A stretch of 53,346 bases of DNA, from positions 1 to 53,346 of the forward strand of contig JAKCCX010000013.1 in the NCBI GenBank assembly GCA_021838715.1. The letters run 5' to 3'. The stretch is from Pseudomonadota bacterium (GTDB lineage Bacteria > Pseudomonadota > Gammaproteobacteria > Burkholderiales > Burkholderiaceae_F). The translations under genes and the position numbers were made by a program. Positions 11,771 through 21,360 of the stretch are shown here, in pieces. The notes under the pieces were generated by a model that was given only the letters and a program-made list of their open reading frames with translations, was not told the DNA's origin and did no database searches. Every line of letters starts with the position of its first letter. Position 1 is the first letter of the stretch.

Positions 11771-12944
11771 CCGTGATGTGGTGGATCGAGAGATCCGCGC
11801 CGTTGAACTCCTCTTCCCGATCCAGGCGCAGGCCAAGTACGGCCTTCAGCGTGCCATACACCAGCGCGCCGCCGGCGAGGGCGACCGCGATGCCAGCGCA
11901 GGTCATGATCAGCTGGGACAGGAACGACACGCCGCCCAGGCCGCCCAGCGCCTTGGCGCCGAAGATTCCGGCGGCGATGCCGCCCCAGGCGCCGCAAAGA
12001 CCATGCAGCGGCCAGACGCCCAGCACGTCGTCGATCTTCCATCGATTCTGCGTGAGCGTGAACATTCCCACGAAGATCCCCGCAGCGACCGCGCCGACCA
12101 CCAGCGCGCCGATCGGATGCATCAAGTCGGACCCGGCGCAGACCGCGACCAGTCCCGCCAGCGGCCCGTTGTGGACGAAACCGGGGTCGTTCTTCCCCAG
12201 GATCAGCGCGGCCAGGGTGCCGCCGACCATGGCCATCAGCGAATTGACCGCGACGAGCCCGGAAATCTTGCCGAGCGTCTGCGCACTCATCACGTTGAAC
12301 CCGAACCAGCCCACGGTGAGGATCCATGCCCCGAGGGCCAGGAACGGGATCGACGACGGCGGGTGGGCCGCCACGGCGCCATCCTTGGTGTAGCGGCCGT
12401 GCCGCGCGCCGAGCAGCAGCACCGCCGGCAGCGCGATCCAGCCGCCCATCGCATGGACGACGACCGAGCCGGCGAAATCGTGGAACTCCGCGCCGAACGT
12501 CGCATGCAGCCATGACTGGATGCCATAGGCGCCGTTCCACGAAATCCCTTCGAAGAACGGGTAGACGAATCCGGTCAGCACGAACGTCGCCGCCAATTGG
12601 GGGCGGAACTTGGCGCGCTCCGCAATGCCGCCGGAGATGATGGCGGGAATCGCGGCGGCAAAGGTCAGGAGAAAAAAGAAGCGCGTCAGTTCATAACCGC
12701 TTTTCTGCGCCAGCGCGGCGGCGCCCGAAAAGAAATTCACGCCGTAGGCGATCGTATAGCCGATGAAAAAGTACGCGATCGTCGACACCGAAAAATCCGC
12801 GAGGATCTTGACCAGCGCGTTGACCTGATTTTTCTTGCGGACGGTGCCCAATTCCAGAAAGGCGAAGCCGGCATGCATCGCGAGCACCAGGATTGCGCCC
12901 AGCAAGAGGAAGAGCACGTCGCTGCTGGTTTTGAGGGTTTCCAT
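11742..12944 (-). CDS. amtB: Ammonium transporter (Amt family)
   Basis: Inner-membrane ammonium channel of 400 residues with about eleven hydrophobic helices. The pore twin histidines are present as His164 (VVVHAMGGW) and His314 (WPLHGLCGAWGG), and the EGISWNG and FNVMSAQT segments fit the family. There is no separate signal peptide (METLKTSSDVLFLLLGAI). No glnK gene is adjacent, unlike the common glnK-amtB pair, so any GlnK partner must be encoded elsewhere. It lies downstream of ftsZ on the same strand behind a hairpin, and its 3' end overlaps the convergent hydrolase gene. Confidence 0.95.
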   Translation of the reverse strand: METLKTSSDVLFLLLGAILVLAMHAGFAFLELGTVRKKNQVNALVKILADFSVSTIAYFFIGYTIAYGVNFFSGAAALAQKSGYELTRFFFLLTFAAAIPAIISGGIAERAKFRPQLAATFVLTGFVYPFFEGISWNGAYGIQSWLHATFGAEFHDFAGSVVVHAMGGWIALPAVLLLGARHGRYTKDGAVAAHPPSSIPFLALGAWILTVGWFGFNVMSAQTLGKISGLVAVNSLMAMVGGTLAALILGKNDPGFVHNGPLAGLVAVCAGSDLMHPIGALVVGAVAAGIFVGMFTLTQNRWKIDDVLGVWPLHGLCGAWGGIAAGIFGAKALGGLGGVSFLSQLIMTCAGIAVALAGGALVYGTLKAVLGLRLDREEEFNGADLSIHHITATPERDPNW

Positions 12945-13011
12945 CGTTTCTCACAGGAACGGAACAAGACAAAAAAGGCAGGGGAACGGCGGAAGCCGCG
13001 CAACCCCGCCT

Positions 13012-13045
13012 CCCCTCGTCCGGGGGAGAGGTCCGGAGCGAGGGG
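13012..13045 (-). terminator. Hairpin at the end of the dcw cluster, after ftsZ
   Basis: On the minus strand CCCCTCG pairs with CGAGGGG and, inside it, TCCGG with CCGGA, leaving a short C-rich loop. It begins 15 bases after the ftsZ stop. There is no T-run, so it may be a factor-dependent terminator or a transcript-stabilising hairpin. It may be a diverged relative of the dispersed CCCTCACCCC repeat. Confidence 0.6.
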
Positions 13046-13059
13046 AAACGGAGGCCGGA

Positions 13060-14259
13060 TCAGTCCGCCTGCTTGCGCAGGAAGGCCGGGATCTCGAACC
13101 GCATCTCCGGTCCGCCGGCCTCGTCGGCCGACTGACCCACCGCGGCGCGCGTACGGAACACCGCCGGCATGTCGTACTGGCCGTAATTGGTGGTCGCGGA
13201 CGACGCCGCCGGCGTCGGGGCGCCCATCGGCGTCGGCGCCGTCATGGGGACGTTGTCCGTGCCGGTGCGGGCCAGCACGGTGAGCGACGGCTTGCGCGCC
13301 GCCGAAGCGGCACGGCCCAGGCCCGTGGCCACCACCGTGACCCGCAGATTGTCGCCCATGCTGTCGTCGCGCACCGCACCGAAGATCACCGTGGCGTCCT
13401 CGGCGGCAAACGCGCGGATGGTGTTCATCACCACGCTCGTCTCCTTCATCTTCAAGGAGCCGCTGGCGGTGATGTTGACGAGCACGCCGCGCGCGCCCGA
13501 CAGGTCCACCCCTTCGAGCAGCGGACAGGCGACAGCCTGCTCGGCGGCGACACGGGCGCGATCGGTGCCCGAGGCGCTGGCCGTCCCCATCATCGCCTTG
13601 CCGTGTTCGCTCATCACCGTCTTGACGTCCTCGAAGTCGACGTTGACGAGGCCCGGCGTATTGATGATCTCGGCAATGCCGGCGCACGCGTTGTGCAGAA
13701 CGTCGTCGGCGGTGCGGAAGCAGTCGGCCATCTCCGCATCCTCGCCCAGCACCTCCTCGAGCTTGCTGTTGAGGATGACGATCATCGAATGGACGTTGTC
13801 CTGCAGATCGCTGAGACCCGCGTCCGCGACCTTGGCGCGCTTCGGCCCCTCGAACTCGAACGGCTTGGACACCACCGCAACGGTCAGGATGCCCAGTTCC
13901 TTCGCCACTTCGGCAACCACGGGCGCGGCCCCGGTACCGGTGCCGCCGCCCATCCCGGCGGTGATGAACACCATGTGCGCGCCGCGCAGTGCGTCGGCGA
14001 TGCGGTCGCGGGCCTCCTCGGCCGCGGCGCGCCCCATCTCCGGACGGCTGCCCGCACCCAGGCCGGTCTTGCCGAGCTGGATCACGTTCTTCGCGCTCGA
14101 CCGCGAAAGCGCCTGATGATCGGTGTTGGCGCAGATGAAGTCCACCCCCTGCACGCCCCGCTGGATCATATGTTCGACGGCATTGCCGCCGGCACCGCCC
14201 ACCCCGATCACCTTGATCACGGTTCCGACGGTTTCCGTCTCAAGAATTTCAAATGCCAT
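13060..14259 (-). CDS. ftsZ: Cell division protein FtsZ
   Basis: Tubulin-like GTPase that forms the Z ring. The 399-residue protein carries the GTP-binding signature GGGTGTG at 104-110, the T7-loop region NVDFEDVKTVM, a variable linker rich in Ala/Pro/Thr, and the conserved C-terminal peptide EIPAFLRKQAD that binds FtsA and ZipA. Start at 14259 gives the typical MAFEILETE and has a good GGGGAGAGG site; an upstream ATG in the same frame is rejected for lack of similarity. It is the last dcw gene, 14 bp after ftsA. Confidence 0.98.
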   Translation of the reverse strand: MAFEILETETVGTVIKVIGVGGAGGNAVEHMIQRGVQGVDFICANTDHQALSRSSAKNVIQLGKTGLGAGSRPEMGRAAAEEARDRIADALRGAHMVFITAGMGGGTGTGAAPVVAEVAKELGILTVAVVSKPFEFEGPKRAKVADAGLSDLQDNVHSMIVILNSKLEEVLGEDAEMADCFRTADDVLHNACAGIAEIINTPGLVNVDFEDVKTVMSEHGKAMMGTASASGTDRARVAAEQAVACPLLEGVDLSGARGVLVNITASGSLKMKETSVVMNTIRAFAAEDATVIFGAVRDDSMGDNLRVTVVATGLGRAASAARKPSLTVLARTGTDNVPMTAPTPMGAPTPAASSATTNYGQYDMPAVFRTRAAVGQSADEAGGPEMRFEIPAFLRKQAD

Positions 14260-14273
14260 GGCCTCTCCCCTTT

Positions 14274-15506
14274 TCAAAAGTTCCCAACAATCCACGCCTT
14301 GACCCGCTTGAACATCCCCTGGAATGTTCCACGCGGCACTTCAAACCGCTGTCCCCGCTGCCGCTGCGCGTAGGCCTCATGGAGCAGGCCCATCACGGCG
14401 GCGTTGCGCGGGCTGCGCACGACGTCCGCGAGCGGCCCGCCATAAAGCGGCCATCCCGTTCGCGCCGGGCGCAGGAATACGTCTTCCGCCAGCTCGGCGA
14501 TGCCGGGCAGCAACGCCGTGCCGCCGGTCAGCACGATCCCGGCGGCGATCGCGTCCTCATGCCCCGAGGTGCGCAGCGCCCGCTGCGCCAAGGTGAACAA
14601 TTCCTCGACGCGCGGCTCGATGACCGCCGCCAGCGCCTGGCGCGACAGCATGCGGGGGTCCCGGTCGCCGATCCCCATGATTTCGATCCGGTCGCTCGCA
14701 TCGGCCAGCGCCTCCTTGGCCATCCCGTAGCGCAGCTTGATTTCCTCGGCCGCCGAAATCGGCGTGCGCAGGGCCATCGCGATGTCATTGGTGATCTGGT
14801 CGCCCGCGATCGGGATGACTTCCGTATGGCGGATCGCCCCGCCGGTGAAAATGGTGATGTCCGTGGTTCCCGCACCGATGTCGAGGAGCGCGACGCCGAG
14901 TTCGCGCTCATCGTTGGTCAGCACCGACAGCGACGATGCCAGCGGCTGCAGCATGAGTTCCTGCACCTCCAGCCCGCAGCGCCGCACGCACTTGACGACG
15001 TTCTGGGCGGCACTTTCCGCCGCGGTGACGATGTGCACGCGCACTTCGAGTCGGACGCCGCTCATCCCGATCGGATCGCGAATATCCTCCTGGCCGTCGA
15101 CCGTGTACTCCTGCGTCAGGACGTGCAGCACCTGGTGGTCGGCCGCGATCTGCACCGCGCGGGCGGTCTCCAGTGCGCGATCGACGTCGCTGTCGGTCAC
15201 TTCCCGGTCCTTGATCGCGACCATGCCTTTCGAATTGACGCTGCGGATGTGCTCGCCCGTGATCCCCGCCGTCACCTGGACGACGCGGCAGGCCGCCATC
15301 AGTTCCGCCTCTTCGAGCGCCCGCCGGATCGATTGCACGGTCGCTTCGATGTTCACGATCACGCCGCGCCGCAGGCCCTCGGACTGCGACTGTCCCACGC
15401 CGATCATCTGGAAGCCGCCGCCGGGCAGCACCTCCGCCACCGCCACCGCCACCTTCGAAGTGCCGATGTCCAGGCCGACGATCAGATCCTTGCTTTCATT
15501 GCTCAT
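14274..15506 (-). CDS. ftsA: Cell division protein FtsA
   Basis: Actin-like ATPase that tethers FtsZ to the membrane. The 410-residue form starts MSNESKDLIVGLDIGTSKVA, the usual FtsA start. The phosphate loops (GLDIGTSKV, DIGAGTTDI, GGTALLPG) and a C-terminal amphipathic end (GMFKRVKAWIVGNF) are visible. A second in-frame ATG at 15590 makes a 28-residue Arg-rich extension and overlaps the ftsQ stop as ATGA, like other junctions in this cluster. That upstream start lies in a near-copy of the true junction (see the repeat at 15496-15637). I prefer 15506 from homology, but translation could begin at either site. Confidence 0.96.
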   Translation of the reverse strand: MSNESKDLIVGLDIGTSKVAVAVAEVLPGGGFQMIGVGQSQSEGLRRGVIVNIEATVQSIRRALEEAELMAACRVVQVTAGITGEHIRSVNSKGMVAIKDREVTDSDVDRALETARAVQIAADHQVLHVLTQEYTVDGQEDIRDPIGMSGVRLEVRVHIVTAAESAAQNVVKCVRRCGLEVQELMLQPLASSLSVLTNDERELGVALLDIGAGTTDITIFTGGAIRHTEVIPIAGDQITNDIAMALRTPISAAEEIKLRYGMAKEALADASDRIEIMGIGDRDPRMLSRQALAAVIEPRVEELFTLAQRALRTSGHEDAIAAGIVLTGGTALLPGIAELAEDVFLRPARTGWPLYGGPLADVVRSPRNAAVMGLLHEAYAQRQRGQRFEVPRGTFQGMFKRVKAWIVGNF

Positions 15507-15637
15507 GGTTGCCCTGCCACCCGGTTGTCGGCGGCGGATCCGTCCGCCATGCTCCGGATCGGCGCCCCGATCCCTCATTTCGTTGTTCATGGTTGCCTTG
15601 TCGCCGGGGTATCGGCGGCGGATCCGTCCACGGCGTC
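15496..15637. repeat. 84-bp-period duplication of the ftsQ end / ftsA start junction
   Basis: The stretch 15496-15553 is repeated with high similarity at 15580-15637, exactly 84 bp apart. Both copies contain, on the minus strand, GGATCCGCCGCCGA, then CAACCATGA. Each therefore has an ftsQ-like tail (DGSAAD...QP stop) overlapping an ATG that opens the ftsA frame. Because 84 is a multiple of three, the two ATGs are in frame. The copy at 15580-15637 ends the present ftsQ; the other supplies the homologous ftsA start. Confidence 0.85.
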
Positions 15638-16504
15638 CGCGCGATCCGGCGCATCCGCCGGCGTCGCCGCGATCGGCCCGCTCGCGGCGAAGCCGTTGTC
15701 GTACCGCGCATCGACGTAGGCCGGTGCGCCGCCGAGGCGCGCGACCACGACGGGATCATTGCGGACGAGTCCGTCGAGGCGCCGCTGCACCGCGCCGGAA
15801 GGGTCGTCCCGCCCGAGATCGAAGACCTGGCCGCGTGCCGTACGCAGGCTCCAGGACCCGCGATCCGATACCGCGATCCCCGCCAGCGCCGTTCCCAGGG
15901 CATGGCACGCCCGCGCAAACGGCGCGATCCGCGCCACGGCCTCCGGTGCGAACTGCACCGGCCCCGAAAATGTGATCTGCGGCCCGTCCAGATCGGCCTC
16001 TGCGGGGTTACCCTCGAACAGGGCCCCGGTGTCCGAAACCAGGCGACCGTCGCTCCAGGTTCCGACCGCGCGACGCTCGGTCAACCGCACGAGCAGGCCG
16101 TCGGGCCAGACCCGGCGCACCGAGGCGTCGGCAACCCAGGGAATGCTCTGGAAGGCGTCACGCGCATCGCGCAGGTGCAGCGTGAAGAAGTTGCCGACCA
16201 GATGGCCCGCGAGGGCCGTACGCATCTCCGCGCGATTGACGTGCCGGAGGGCTCCCGCAATCGTGATGCGGCGAAGATCGAAGACCGGCCGGCGCACCGC
16301 CCAGACCAGTGCGCCGCCCACGAGGATCAGCAGGGCAAGGACGAAAAAGACGCGGGCGAGCAGCGCCGCCGCGGGGAGCCCTGCTCGCCCGTCGCGGCGC
16401 GACGTTGAGGAATCGCGGCGCGACGTCGAGGAAGCCTGCGCTCCCGCATTCCCCCGCGCCGAGCGGGAGGGCGGAGAAAGCGGCGGCATGGTCATCGCAA
16501 TCAT
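15587..16504 (-). CDS. ftsQ: Cell division protein FtsQ
   Basis: Bitopic divisome scaffold that recruits FtsB/FtsL. Of 305 residues, a cytoplasmic Pro/Arg/Ser-rich tail occupies 1-45, one membrane helix about 49-70, a POTRA domain begins at FDLRRITIAGAL (about 75), and the FtsQ beta domain follows (FFTLHLRDARDAFQSIPWV, RRVWPDGLLVRLTERRAVGTW). The tail has a perfect 7-residue tandem repeat, SSTSRRD twice. Start ATG at 16504 overlaps the ddlB stop by ATGA; alternative ATGs at 16495 and 16489 are in frame. The extreme C-terminus (DGSAADTPATRQP) lies in the duplicated junction. Confidence 0.94.
   Translation of the reverse strand: MIAMTMPPLSPPSRSARGNAGAQASSTSRRDSSTSRRDGRAGLPAAALLARVFFVLALLILVGGALVWAVRRPVFDLRRITIAGALRHVNRAEMRTALAGHLVGNFFTLHLRDARDAFQSIPWVADASVRRVWPDGLLVRLTERRAVGTWSDGRLVSDTGALFEGNPAEADLDGPQITFSGPVQFAPEAVARIAPFARACHALGTALAGIAVSDRGSWSLRTARGQVFDLGRDDPSGAVQRRLDGLVRNDPVVVARLGGAPAYVDARYDNGFAASGPIAATPADAPDRADAVDGSAADTPATRQP
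16391..16432. repeat. 21-bp tandem duplication inside ftsQ
   Basis: Two adjacent 21-bp units differing at one base encode SSTSRRD-SSTSRRD (residues 25-38) in the cytoplasmic tail of FtsQ. The unit length keeps the frame. It is a recent slippage-type duplication in a poorly conserved tail. Confidence 0.85.
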
Positions 16505-17520
16505 GCCCCCAGCTCCAGGCGCGCACCCGCGAGGATGCGAAGAACGAGGTCGGGGAAACCGATGCCGGCGGCGCACGCCGCCATCGGAACGAGCGAATGG
16601 TCGGTCATTCCCGGCGCGGTGTTGAGTTCGAGGAGATAGGGCTTCGCCCCGTCGGCTTCCTCGCGCAGCATCACGTCGATGCGGCCCCAGCCGCGCGCGC
16701 CGATCGCGCGATACGCGCGCACGCACAAGGCCTGGATCCGCTGCGTCAGCGCCGGATCGAGCGGCGCCGGGCACCGATACTCGGTGCGGTCGCCGAAATA
16801 CTTGTTTTGATAGTCGTAGTTTGCATCGGGGGCGCAGATCTCCACCAAGGGCAGCGCCTGCGTGTCGGCACCCTCGCCGAGTACGGCGCAGGTCAGTTCA
16901 CGGCCGACGATCCGCTCCTCGATCAATGCCTGCGCATCGTATTTCCAGGCCTCGCGCAACGCCGCCTCGAACGCCGGTCGATCGCCCGCGCCCACCTTGC
17001 CGGCGCCGAAGCTCGATCCTTCCCGCGCGGGCTTCACCACCAGGCCCGGCGCGAACTCCGGCGCGCCGCAACGCGCAAATGCCGCGCCGACGTCGTCGTC
17101 GCGCGCAACCTGCAGCCAGGCCGGGGTCGGCAATCCGGCGGCGGTCCAGATCTCCTTCGTCGTCGGCTTGTCCATCGCCACCGCCGACGCGCGGATGCCG
17201 CTGCCCGTGTAGGGCACCCGCAAGGTTTCGAGCACGCCCTGGATCGCGCCGTCCTCGCCGTAGCGGCCGTGGAGGATGCAGAACACGCGATCGAACCGCG
17301 CCGCCTCGAGTTCCGCGAGCGTATGCATCGCGGGATCGAATTCGTGCGCGTCGACCCCGGCCTCGCGCAGCGCCCGCAGCACCGCGGTTCCCGAACGGAT
17401 CGACACGTCCCGCTCGGACGAGCGGCCGCCGTACAACACGCCGACGCGGCCAAACGCGCGCGACGCCGGGCGCCCGTGGGCCGCCGTGGCGGCGGTGGAT
17501 CCCTTCGTCCCCATGGTCAT
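16501..17520 (-). CDS. ddlB: D-alanine--D-alanine ligase
   Basis: ATP-grasp ligase that makes the D-Ala-D-Ala used by MurF. The 339 residues contain [14 protein letters not shown] (N-terminal substrate site), [12 protein letters not shown] (ATP binding), GWGRIDVML and the C-terminal [15 protein letters not shown]. The first 25 residues are an unconserved lead. The GTG/ATG choice is not critical: ATG at 17520 overlaps the murC stop as ATGA, and an in-frame ATG at 17514 is the alternative. The stop overlaps the ftsQ start. Confidence 0.96.
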   Translation of the reverse strand: MTMGTKGSTAATAAHGRPASRAFGRVGVLYGGRSSERDVSIRSGTAVLRALREAGVDAHEFDPAMHTLAELEAARFDRVFCILHGRYGEDGAIQGVLETLRVPYTGSGIRASAVAMDKPTTKEIWTAAGLPTPAWLQVARDDDVGAAFARCGAPEFAPGLVVKPAREGSSFGAGKVGAGDRPAFEAALREAWKYDAQALIEERIVGRELTCAVLGEGADTQALPLVEICAPDANYDYQNKYFGDRTEYRCPAPLDPALTQRIQALCVRAYRAIGARGWGRIDVMLREEADGAKPYLLELNTAPGMTDHSLVPMAACAAGIGFPDLVLRILAGARLELGA

Positions 17521-18899
17521 GCGCCGCTCCCCAGTTTCTGCGCCACGGCGCCGATCGATCCGGCACCCATCGTGATCACCACGTCGCCGGGGCGCGCCGC
17601 GTCCCGGATCGCCTGCGGCAGCGCCTCGACGTCCTCGACGAAGATCGGCTCGATACGGCCGCCCAGACGCAGGGCGCGCGCCAGGCTGCGGCCGTCGGCG
17701 GCCACCAGCGGCGCCTCGCCCGCCGGATACACCTCGGTAAGCACCAGCGCGTCGGCCTGGGACAGCACGGCAACGAAGTCCTCGAAGCAGTCGCGCGTGC
17801 GCGTGTAGCGATGCGGTTGAAAGACGAGGACGATGCGCCGGTCCGGGAACGCGCCGCGCGCCGCCCGCAAGGTGGCCGCCATTTCGACGGGGTGGTGTCC
17901 ATAGTCGTCGATCAGCGTGAAGCTTCCGCCGGCGATCGGGATCTCGCCCAGGCGCGCGAACCGCCGGCCCACGCCTTTGAACGCATCGAGCGCCTCCAGG
18001 ATGTGTTCGTCGGCGACGCCGATCTCCTGCGCGACGGCGATTGCCGCCAGCGCGTTCCGCACGTTGTGTTCACCGGGAAGGTTCAGGCGCACGGCGAGAT
18101 CGTTCCCCTGCTCACGCCGCACCGTGAAGCGCATCGCCACGCCATCGGCACGGACGTCGAGCGCCCGGACCTGGGCATCCTCGGCCATCCCGTACCCCAC
18201 GACGGGCTTGGAAACCAGCGGCAGGATTTCGCGCACGCGGGGATCGTCGAGGCACAGCACCGCGCGTCCGTAGAACGGCAGCCGAGCCAGAAACTCGAGG
18301 AAGGCCTGGCGCAGGCGGGCCATGTCGTGGCCATAGGTTTCCATGTGATCGTTGTCGATGTTGGTCACGACGGAGATCACCGGCGAGAGGTGCAGAAAGC
18401 TCGCGTCGGACTCGTCCGCCTCGACGACGATGTACTCGCCGGAACCGAGGCGCGCGTTGGCGCCCGCGGAATTGAGCCGACCGCCGATCACGAACGTCGG
18501 GTCCAGGCCGCCCGCCGCGAGCACGCTGGCCACCAGGCTCGTGGTGGTGGTCTTGCCGTGGGTCCCGGCGATCGCGATGCCCTGCTTCAGGCGCATCAGT
18601 TCCGCCAGCATCTCCGCGCGCGGCACCACCGGGATACGGTGCGCGCGCGCGGCGGCCACCTCGGGATTGTCGCTGCGGATCGCCGACGAGATGACCACCA
18701 CGTCGGCACCGGCGATGTTTTCGGCGGCGTGGCCGGTGCAGATCCGGACGCCGAGCGACTCGAGGCGCCCCGTCACCGCGCCAGGGTTGGCGTCGGAGCC
18801 GCTCACGGTGTAGCCAAGGTTGCGGAGCACCTCCGCGATGCCGCTCATGCCGGAGCCGCCGACACCGACGAAATGAATGTGATGGATGACGTGTTTCAT
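17517..18899 (-). CDS. murC: UDP-N-acetylmuramate--L-alanine ligase
   Basis: Adds L-Ala to UDP-MurNAc in the cytoplasm. The 460-residue protein has the Rossmann start [17 protein letters not shown], the P-loop [19 protein letters not shown], the DNDHMETYG motif, [14 protein letters not shown] and DDYGHHPVE. Length and order are standard. Both ends overlap neighbours by ATGA (murG before, ddlB after), supporting translational coupling. Confidence 0.98.
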   Translation of the reverse strand: MKHVIHHIHFVGVGGSGMSGIAEVLRNLGYTVSGSDANPGAVTGRLESLGVRICTGHAAENIAGADVVVISSAIRSDNPEVAAARAHRIPVVPRAEMLAELMRLKQGIAIAGTHGKTTTTSLVASVLAAGGLDPTFVIGGRLNSAGANARLGSGEYIVVEADESDASFLHLSPVISVVTNIDNDHMETYGHDMARLRQAFLEFLARLPFYGRAVLCLDDPRVREILPLVSKPVVGYGMAEDAQVRALDVRADGVAMRFTVRREQGNDLAVRLNLPGEHNVRNALAAIAVAQEIGVADEHILEALDAFKGVGRRFARLGEIPIAGGSFTLIDDYGHHPVEMAATLRAARGAFPDRRIVLVFQPHRYTRTRDCFEDFVAVLSQADALVLTEVYPAGEAPLVAADGRSLARALRLGGRIEPIFVEDVEALPQAIRDAARPGDVVITMGAGSIGAVAQKLGSGA

Positions 18900-20062
18900 G
18901 GCTTTATTCCCTCACCCCCGCCCTCTCCCGCGTGCGGGAGAGGGGGTCGGCCGAGTCGTTCGATTTCGTCGGCGACGGTCTTCGTGGCATCGGGACGGCC
19001 CAGCGCCCGGGCCTGTCGCGCCATGCGTTCCAGTTCGTCGCGCTGCAGACCGCCCAACAGCCGCGCCAGCGCCTGCGCATCGAACCCCGCCTGCGGCAGA
19101 TGGATCGCCGCGCCGCGCGCGGCAAGAAATTCGGCGTTGTCGCGCTGGTGCGCGGTGGTGGAGGCGACGAACGGCACCAGCACGGATGCCACCCCGGCGG
19201 CGCATAGTTCGGACACGGTGACGGCGCCCGCACGGCACAGAACCACGTCGGCCCGGGCATAGCGGTCGGCCACGTCGTCGAGAAACGGCCAGACCTCCGC
19301 GGCAACACCGGCCGCCGCATACGCGGCGCGCGTCGATGCCTCGTTGCCGGCGCCGCATTGGTGCCAGACGCGCGGACGACGGTCCGGGGCCAGCCCGGCC
19401 AGCGCCTGCGGCACGGTTTCGTTGAACACCCGTGCTCCCAGGCTGCCGCCCATGACCAGCATCGTGAGCGGCTCCGTCTGCCGGGGCCCGGCCGCGAACC
19501 GGCTCGCAGGATCCGGGACGGCCGCGACTTCCTCGCGCACCGGCGTGCCGCTCACCCGCGCCTTGGCTCCCGCCAGCCGCGCCGCGGCGCCGTCGAAGCC
19601 GCAGAGCACCACGCGCACGAAGCGCAGGAGGATGCGCAAGGAGAGCTGGGGCGCCGCGTCGGCGTTGAGAAACACCAGCGGACGACGCGTCCACGCTGCC
19701 GCCAGCCCCGCGGGAACGGCGATATAGCCTCCCGTCGTGAACACCACCTGGGGCGCCGTCCGCCGCAGGATCCGCACGCTGTCGCGCACCGCCTTGGCCA
19801 GGTGCAGGGGACCCAGCAGCAATTTCCTCAGGCCCTTGCCGCGCACGCTCGAAAACGCGACGGCATGGAACGGCAGCCCGGCGCGCTCGACCAGAGTCCG
19901 CTCCATTCCGGCCTGCGTGCCAAGCCACGCCGTGCTCCAGCCGCGGGCGCGCAACGCGTCCGCGACCGCCAGCCCGGGCATGACATGACCGCCGGTGCCC
20001 GCCGCGGCGATCAGCAGCGCCGGGGTCCGGGGCAACGCGGACGACGGAGCGACGGCGCTCAT
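18896..20062 (-). CDS. murG: Lipid II synthase MurG (UDP-GlcNAc transferase)
   Basis: Membrane-associated GT28 glycosyltransferase that converts lipid I to lipid II. The 388 residues include the donor/acceptor loops [31 protein letters not shown] and [15 protein letters not shown]. Start ATG at 20062 overlaps the ftsW stop (ATGA). The last residues, [16 protein letters not shown], are encoded by a copy of the dispersed palindromic repeat (18909-18946), so the natural C-terminus seems to have been replaced or extended by it. The stop overlaps the murC start. Confidence 0.97.
   Translation of the reverse strand: MSAVAPSSALPRTPALLIAAAGTGGHVMPGLAVADALRARGWSTAWLGTQAGMERTLVERAGLPFHAVAFSSVRGKGLRKLLLGPLHLAKAVRDSVRILRRTAPQVVFTTGGYIAVPAGLAAAWTRRPLVFLNADAAPQLSLRILLRFVRVVLCGFDGAAARLAGAKARVSGTPVREEVAAVPDPASRFAAGPRQTEPLTMLVMGGSLGARVFNETVPQALAGLAPDRRPRVWHQCGAGNEASTRAAYAAAGVAAEVWPFLDDVADRYARADVVLCRAGAVTVSELCAAGVASVLVPFVASTTAHQRDNAEFLAARGAAIHLPQAGFDAQALARLLGGLQRDELERMARQARALGRPDATKTVADEIERLGRPPLPHAGEGGGEGIKP
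18909..18946. repeat. Dispersed palindromic repeat, copy inside the murG 3' end
   Basis: Begins CCCTCACCCCCGCCCTCTCC and forms a hairpin from CCCTCTCCCGC and GCGGGAGAGGG. It is nearly identical to 39557-39600 and related to 4024-4054, in the same orientation. Here it is coding: on the minus strand it gives [12 protein letters not shown] of MurG, just before the stop. The hairpin would lie immediately upstream of the murC start in the mRNA. Confidence 0.8.
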
Positions 20063-21360
20063 CCGCGGACCCTCCCACCGTGCATCAGCACGCGATTTTC
20101 GTGGTCGACGCGCAGCAGGATCGCCAACGCGATCATCGAACTCATCATCGCCGAGCCGCCGTAACTCATCAGCGGCAACGTCAGGCCCTTGGTCGGCAGC
20201 AGGCCCGTCGCAACGCCCATGTTGATGAAGGCCTGCAGCCCGATCCAGATGCCGATTCCCTGCGCGACGAGGCCGGCGTAGGTCCGCTCGACCGCGACCG
20301 CCTGCCGGCCGATTTCGAAGGCGCGCTTGACGATCCAGTAGAACGCGACGATCACCACGAGCACGCCCATCAACCCCAGTTCCTCGCCGATGACCGCCAG
20401 GATGAAGTCGGTGTGGGCTTCGGGAAGGTAGTTGAGCTTTTCGACGCTCGCGCCCAGGCCGACGCCGAACCACTCGCCGCGACCGAACGCGATCAAGGAG
20501 TGGGTGAGTTGATAGCCCCGGCCCAGGGCATTGTGCTGCGACCAGGGATCGAGATAGGCGAAGATCCGCGCCCGCCGCCAGGGACTCGCCCAGATCACCG
20601 CGCCGAAGGCGGCGACCAGCGCACCGGCGATCGACGCGAACAACCGGCCGTTGACGCCGCCCAGGAACAGGATGCCCATGCTGATCGCGACGGTCACGCC
20701 GAAGGCGCCCAGGTCGGGCTGCAGGAGCAGCAGCACCCCGACGATCGCCATCACGCCCGCCATCGGCGCAAACCCCTTGCGGAAGTCATGCATGAAATCC
20801 TGCTTGCGCACGGTGAAGTCGGCGGCGTACAGCGCGCAGGCGATCTTCATGATCTCGGAAGGCTGCAGGTGGACCCCGCCGTAGCCAATCCAGCGCCGCG
20901 CACCCAGCGCCCCCTTTCCGACCCCCGGAATCAGGACGATGACCAGCAGCGCCGCCGAGCCGAGGAAGCACAAAGGCGCCAGCCGCTGCCAATGCGACGC
21001 CGGGATCCGATATACCGCAAGCGCCACCAGCAGCGCGGCACCGATCGACAGCACATGGCGGAACAGGAAATACGCGGGGGTGACGTGATAGCGCGGCGAC
21101 TCGGCAAGCGGAACCGACGCCGAATAGACCATCACCATGCCGAACAACAGCAGCCCGGCGATCACGGTGATCAGGGGCCAATCGACGAGGCGCGCGCCGG
21201 CCGCCGATTCCGCGTCCCGACCGACCGGGCGGGCGGACACCGGGCCGAAGCCGGCCAGCGCAAGCGCCGCGTGGCCCGACCCCGGGCGCGACGGCGCGTC
21301 GGGCGTGCCCTCGCGCCCGCGCTTGCCGCCCTGTGGCGCGATCCAGCGCGGCAGGATCAT
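20059..21360 (-). CDS. ftsW: Peptidoglycan glycosyltransferase FtsW
   Basis: SEDS-family polymerase of the divisome; works with FtsI. The 433-residue protein has a 60-residue cytoplasmic lead that is poorly conserved, then about ten membrane helices. SEDS signatures are visible: GARRWIGYGG, LQPSEIMKIA, LLLLQPDLGAFGV, the long extracytoplasmic loop with AHTDFILAVIGEELG, and LPLMSYGGSAM near the end. Start at 21360 overlaps the murD stop (ATGA). Confidence 0.97.
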   Translation of the reverse strand: MILPRWIAPQGGKRGREGTPDAPSRPGSGHAALALAGFGPVSARPVGRDAESAAGARLVDWPLITVIAGLLLFGMVMVYSASVPLAESPRYHVTPAYFLFRHVLSIGAALLVALAVYRIPASHWQRLAPLCFLGSAALLVIVLIPGVGKGALGARRWIGYGGVHLQPSEIMKIACALYAADFTVRKQDFMHDFRKGFAPMAGVMAIVGVLLLLQPDLGAFGVTVAISMGILFLGGVNGRLFASIAGALVAAFGAVIWASPWRRARIFAYLDPWSQHNALGRGYQLTHSLIAFGRGEWFGVGLGASVEKLNYLPEAHTDFILAVIGEELGLMGVLVVIVAFYWIVKRAFEIGRQAVAVERTYAGLVAQGIGIWIGLQAFINMGVATGLLPTKGLTLPLMSYGGSAMMSSMIALAILLRVDHENRVLMHGGRVRG

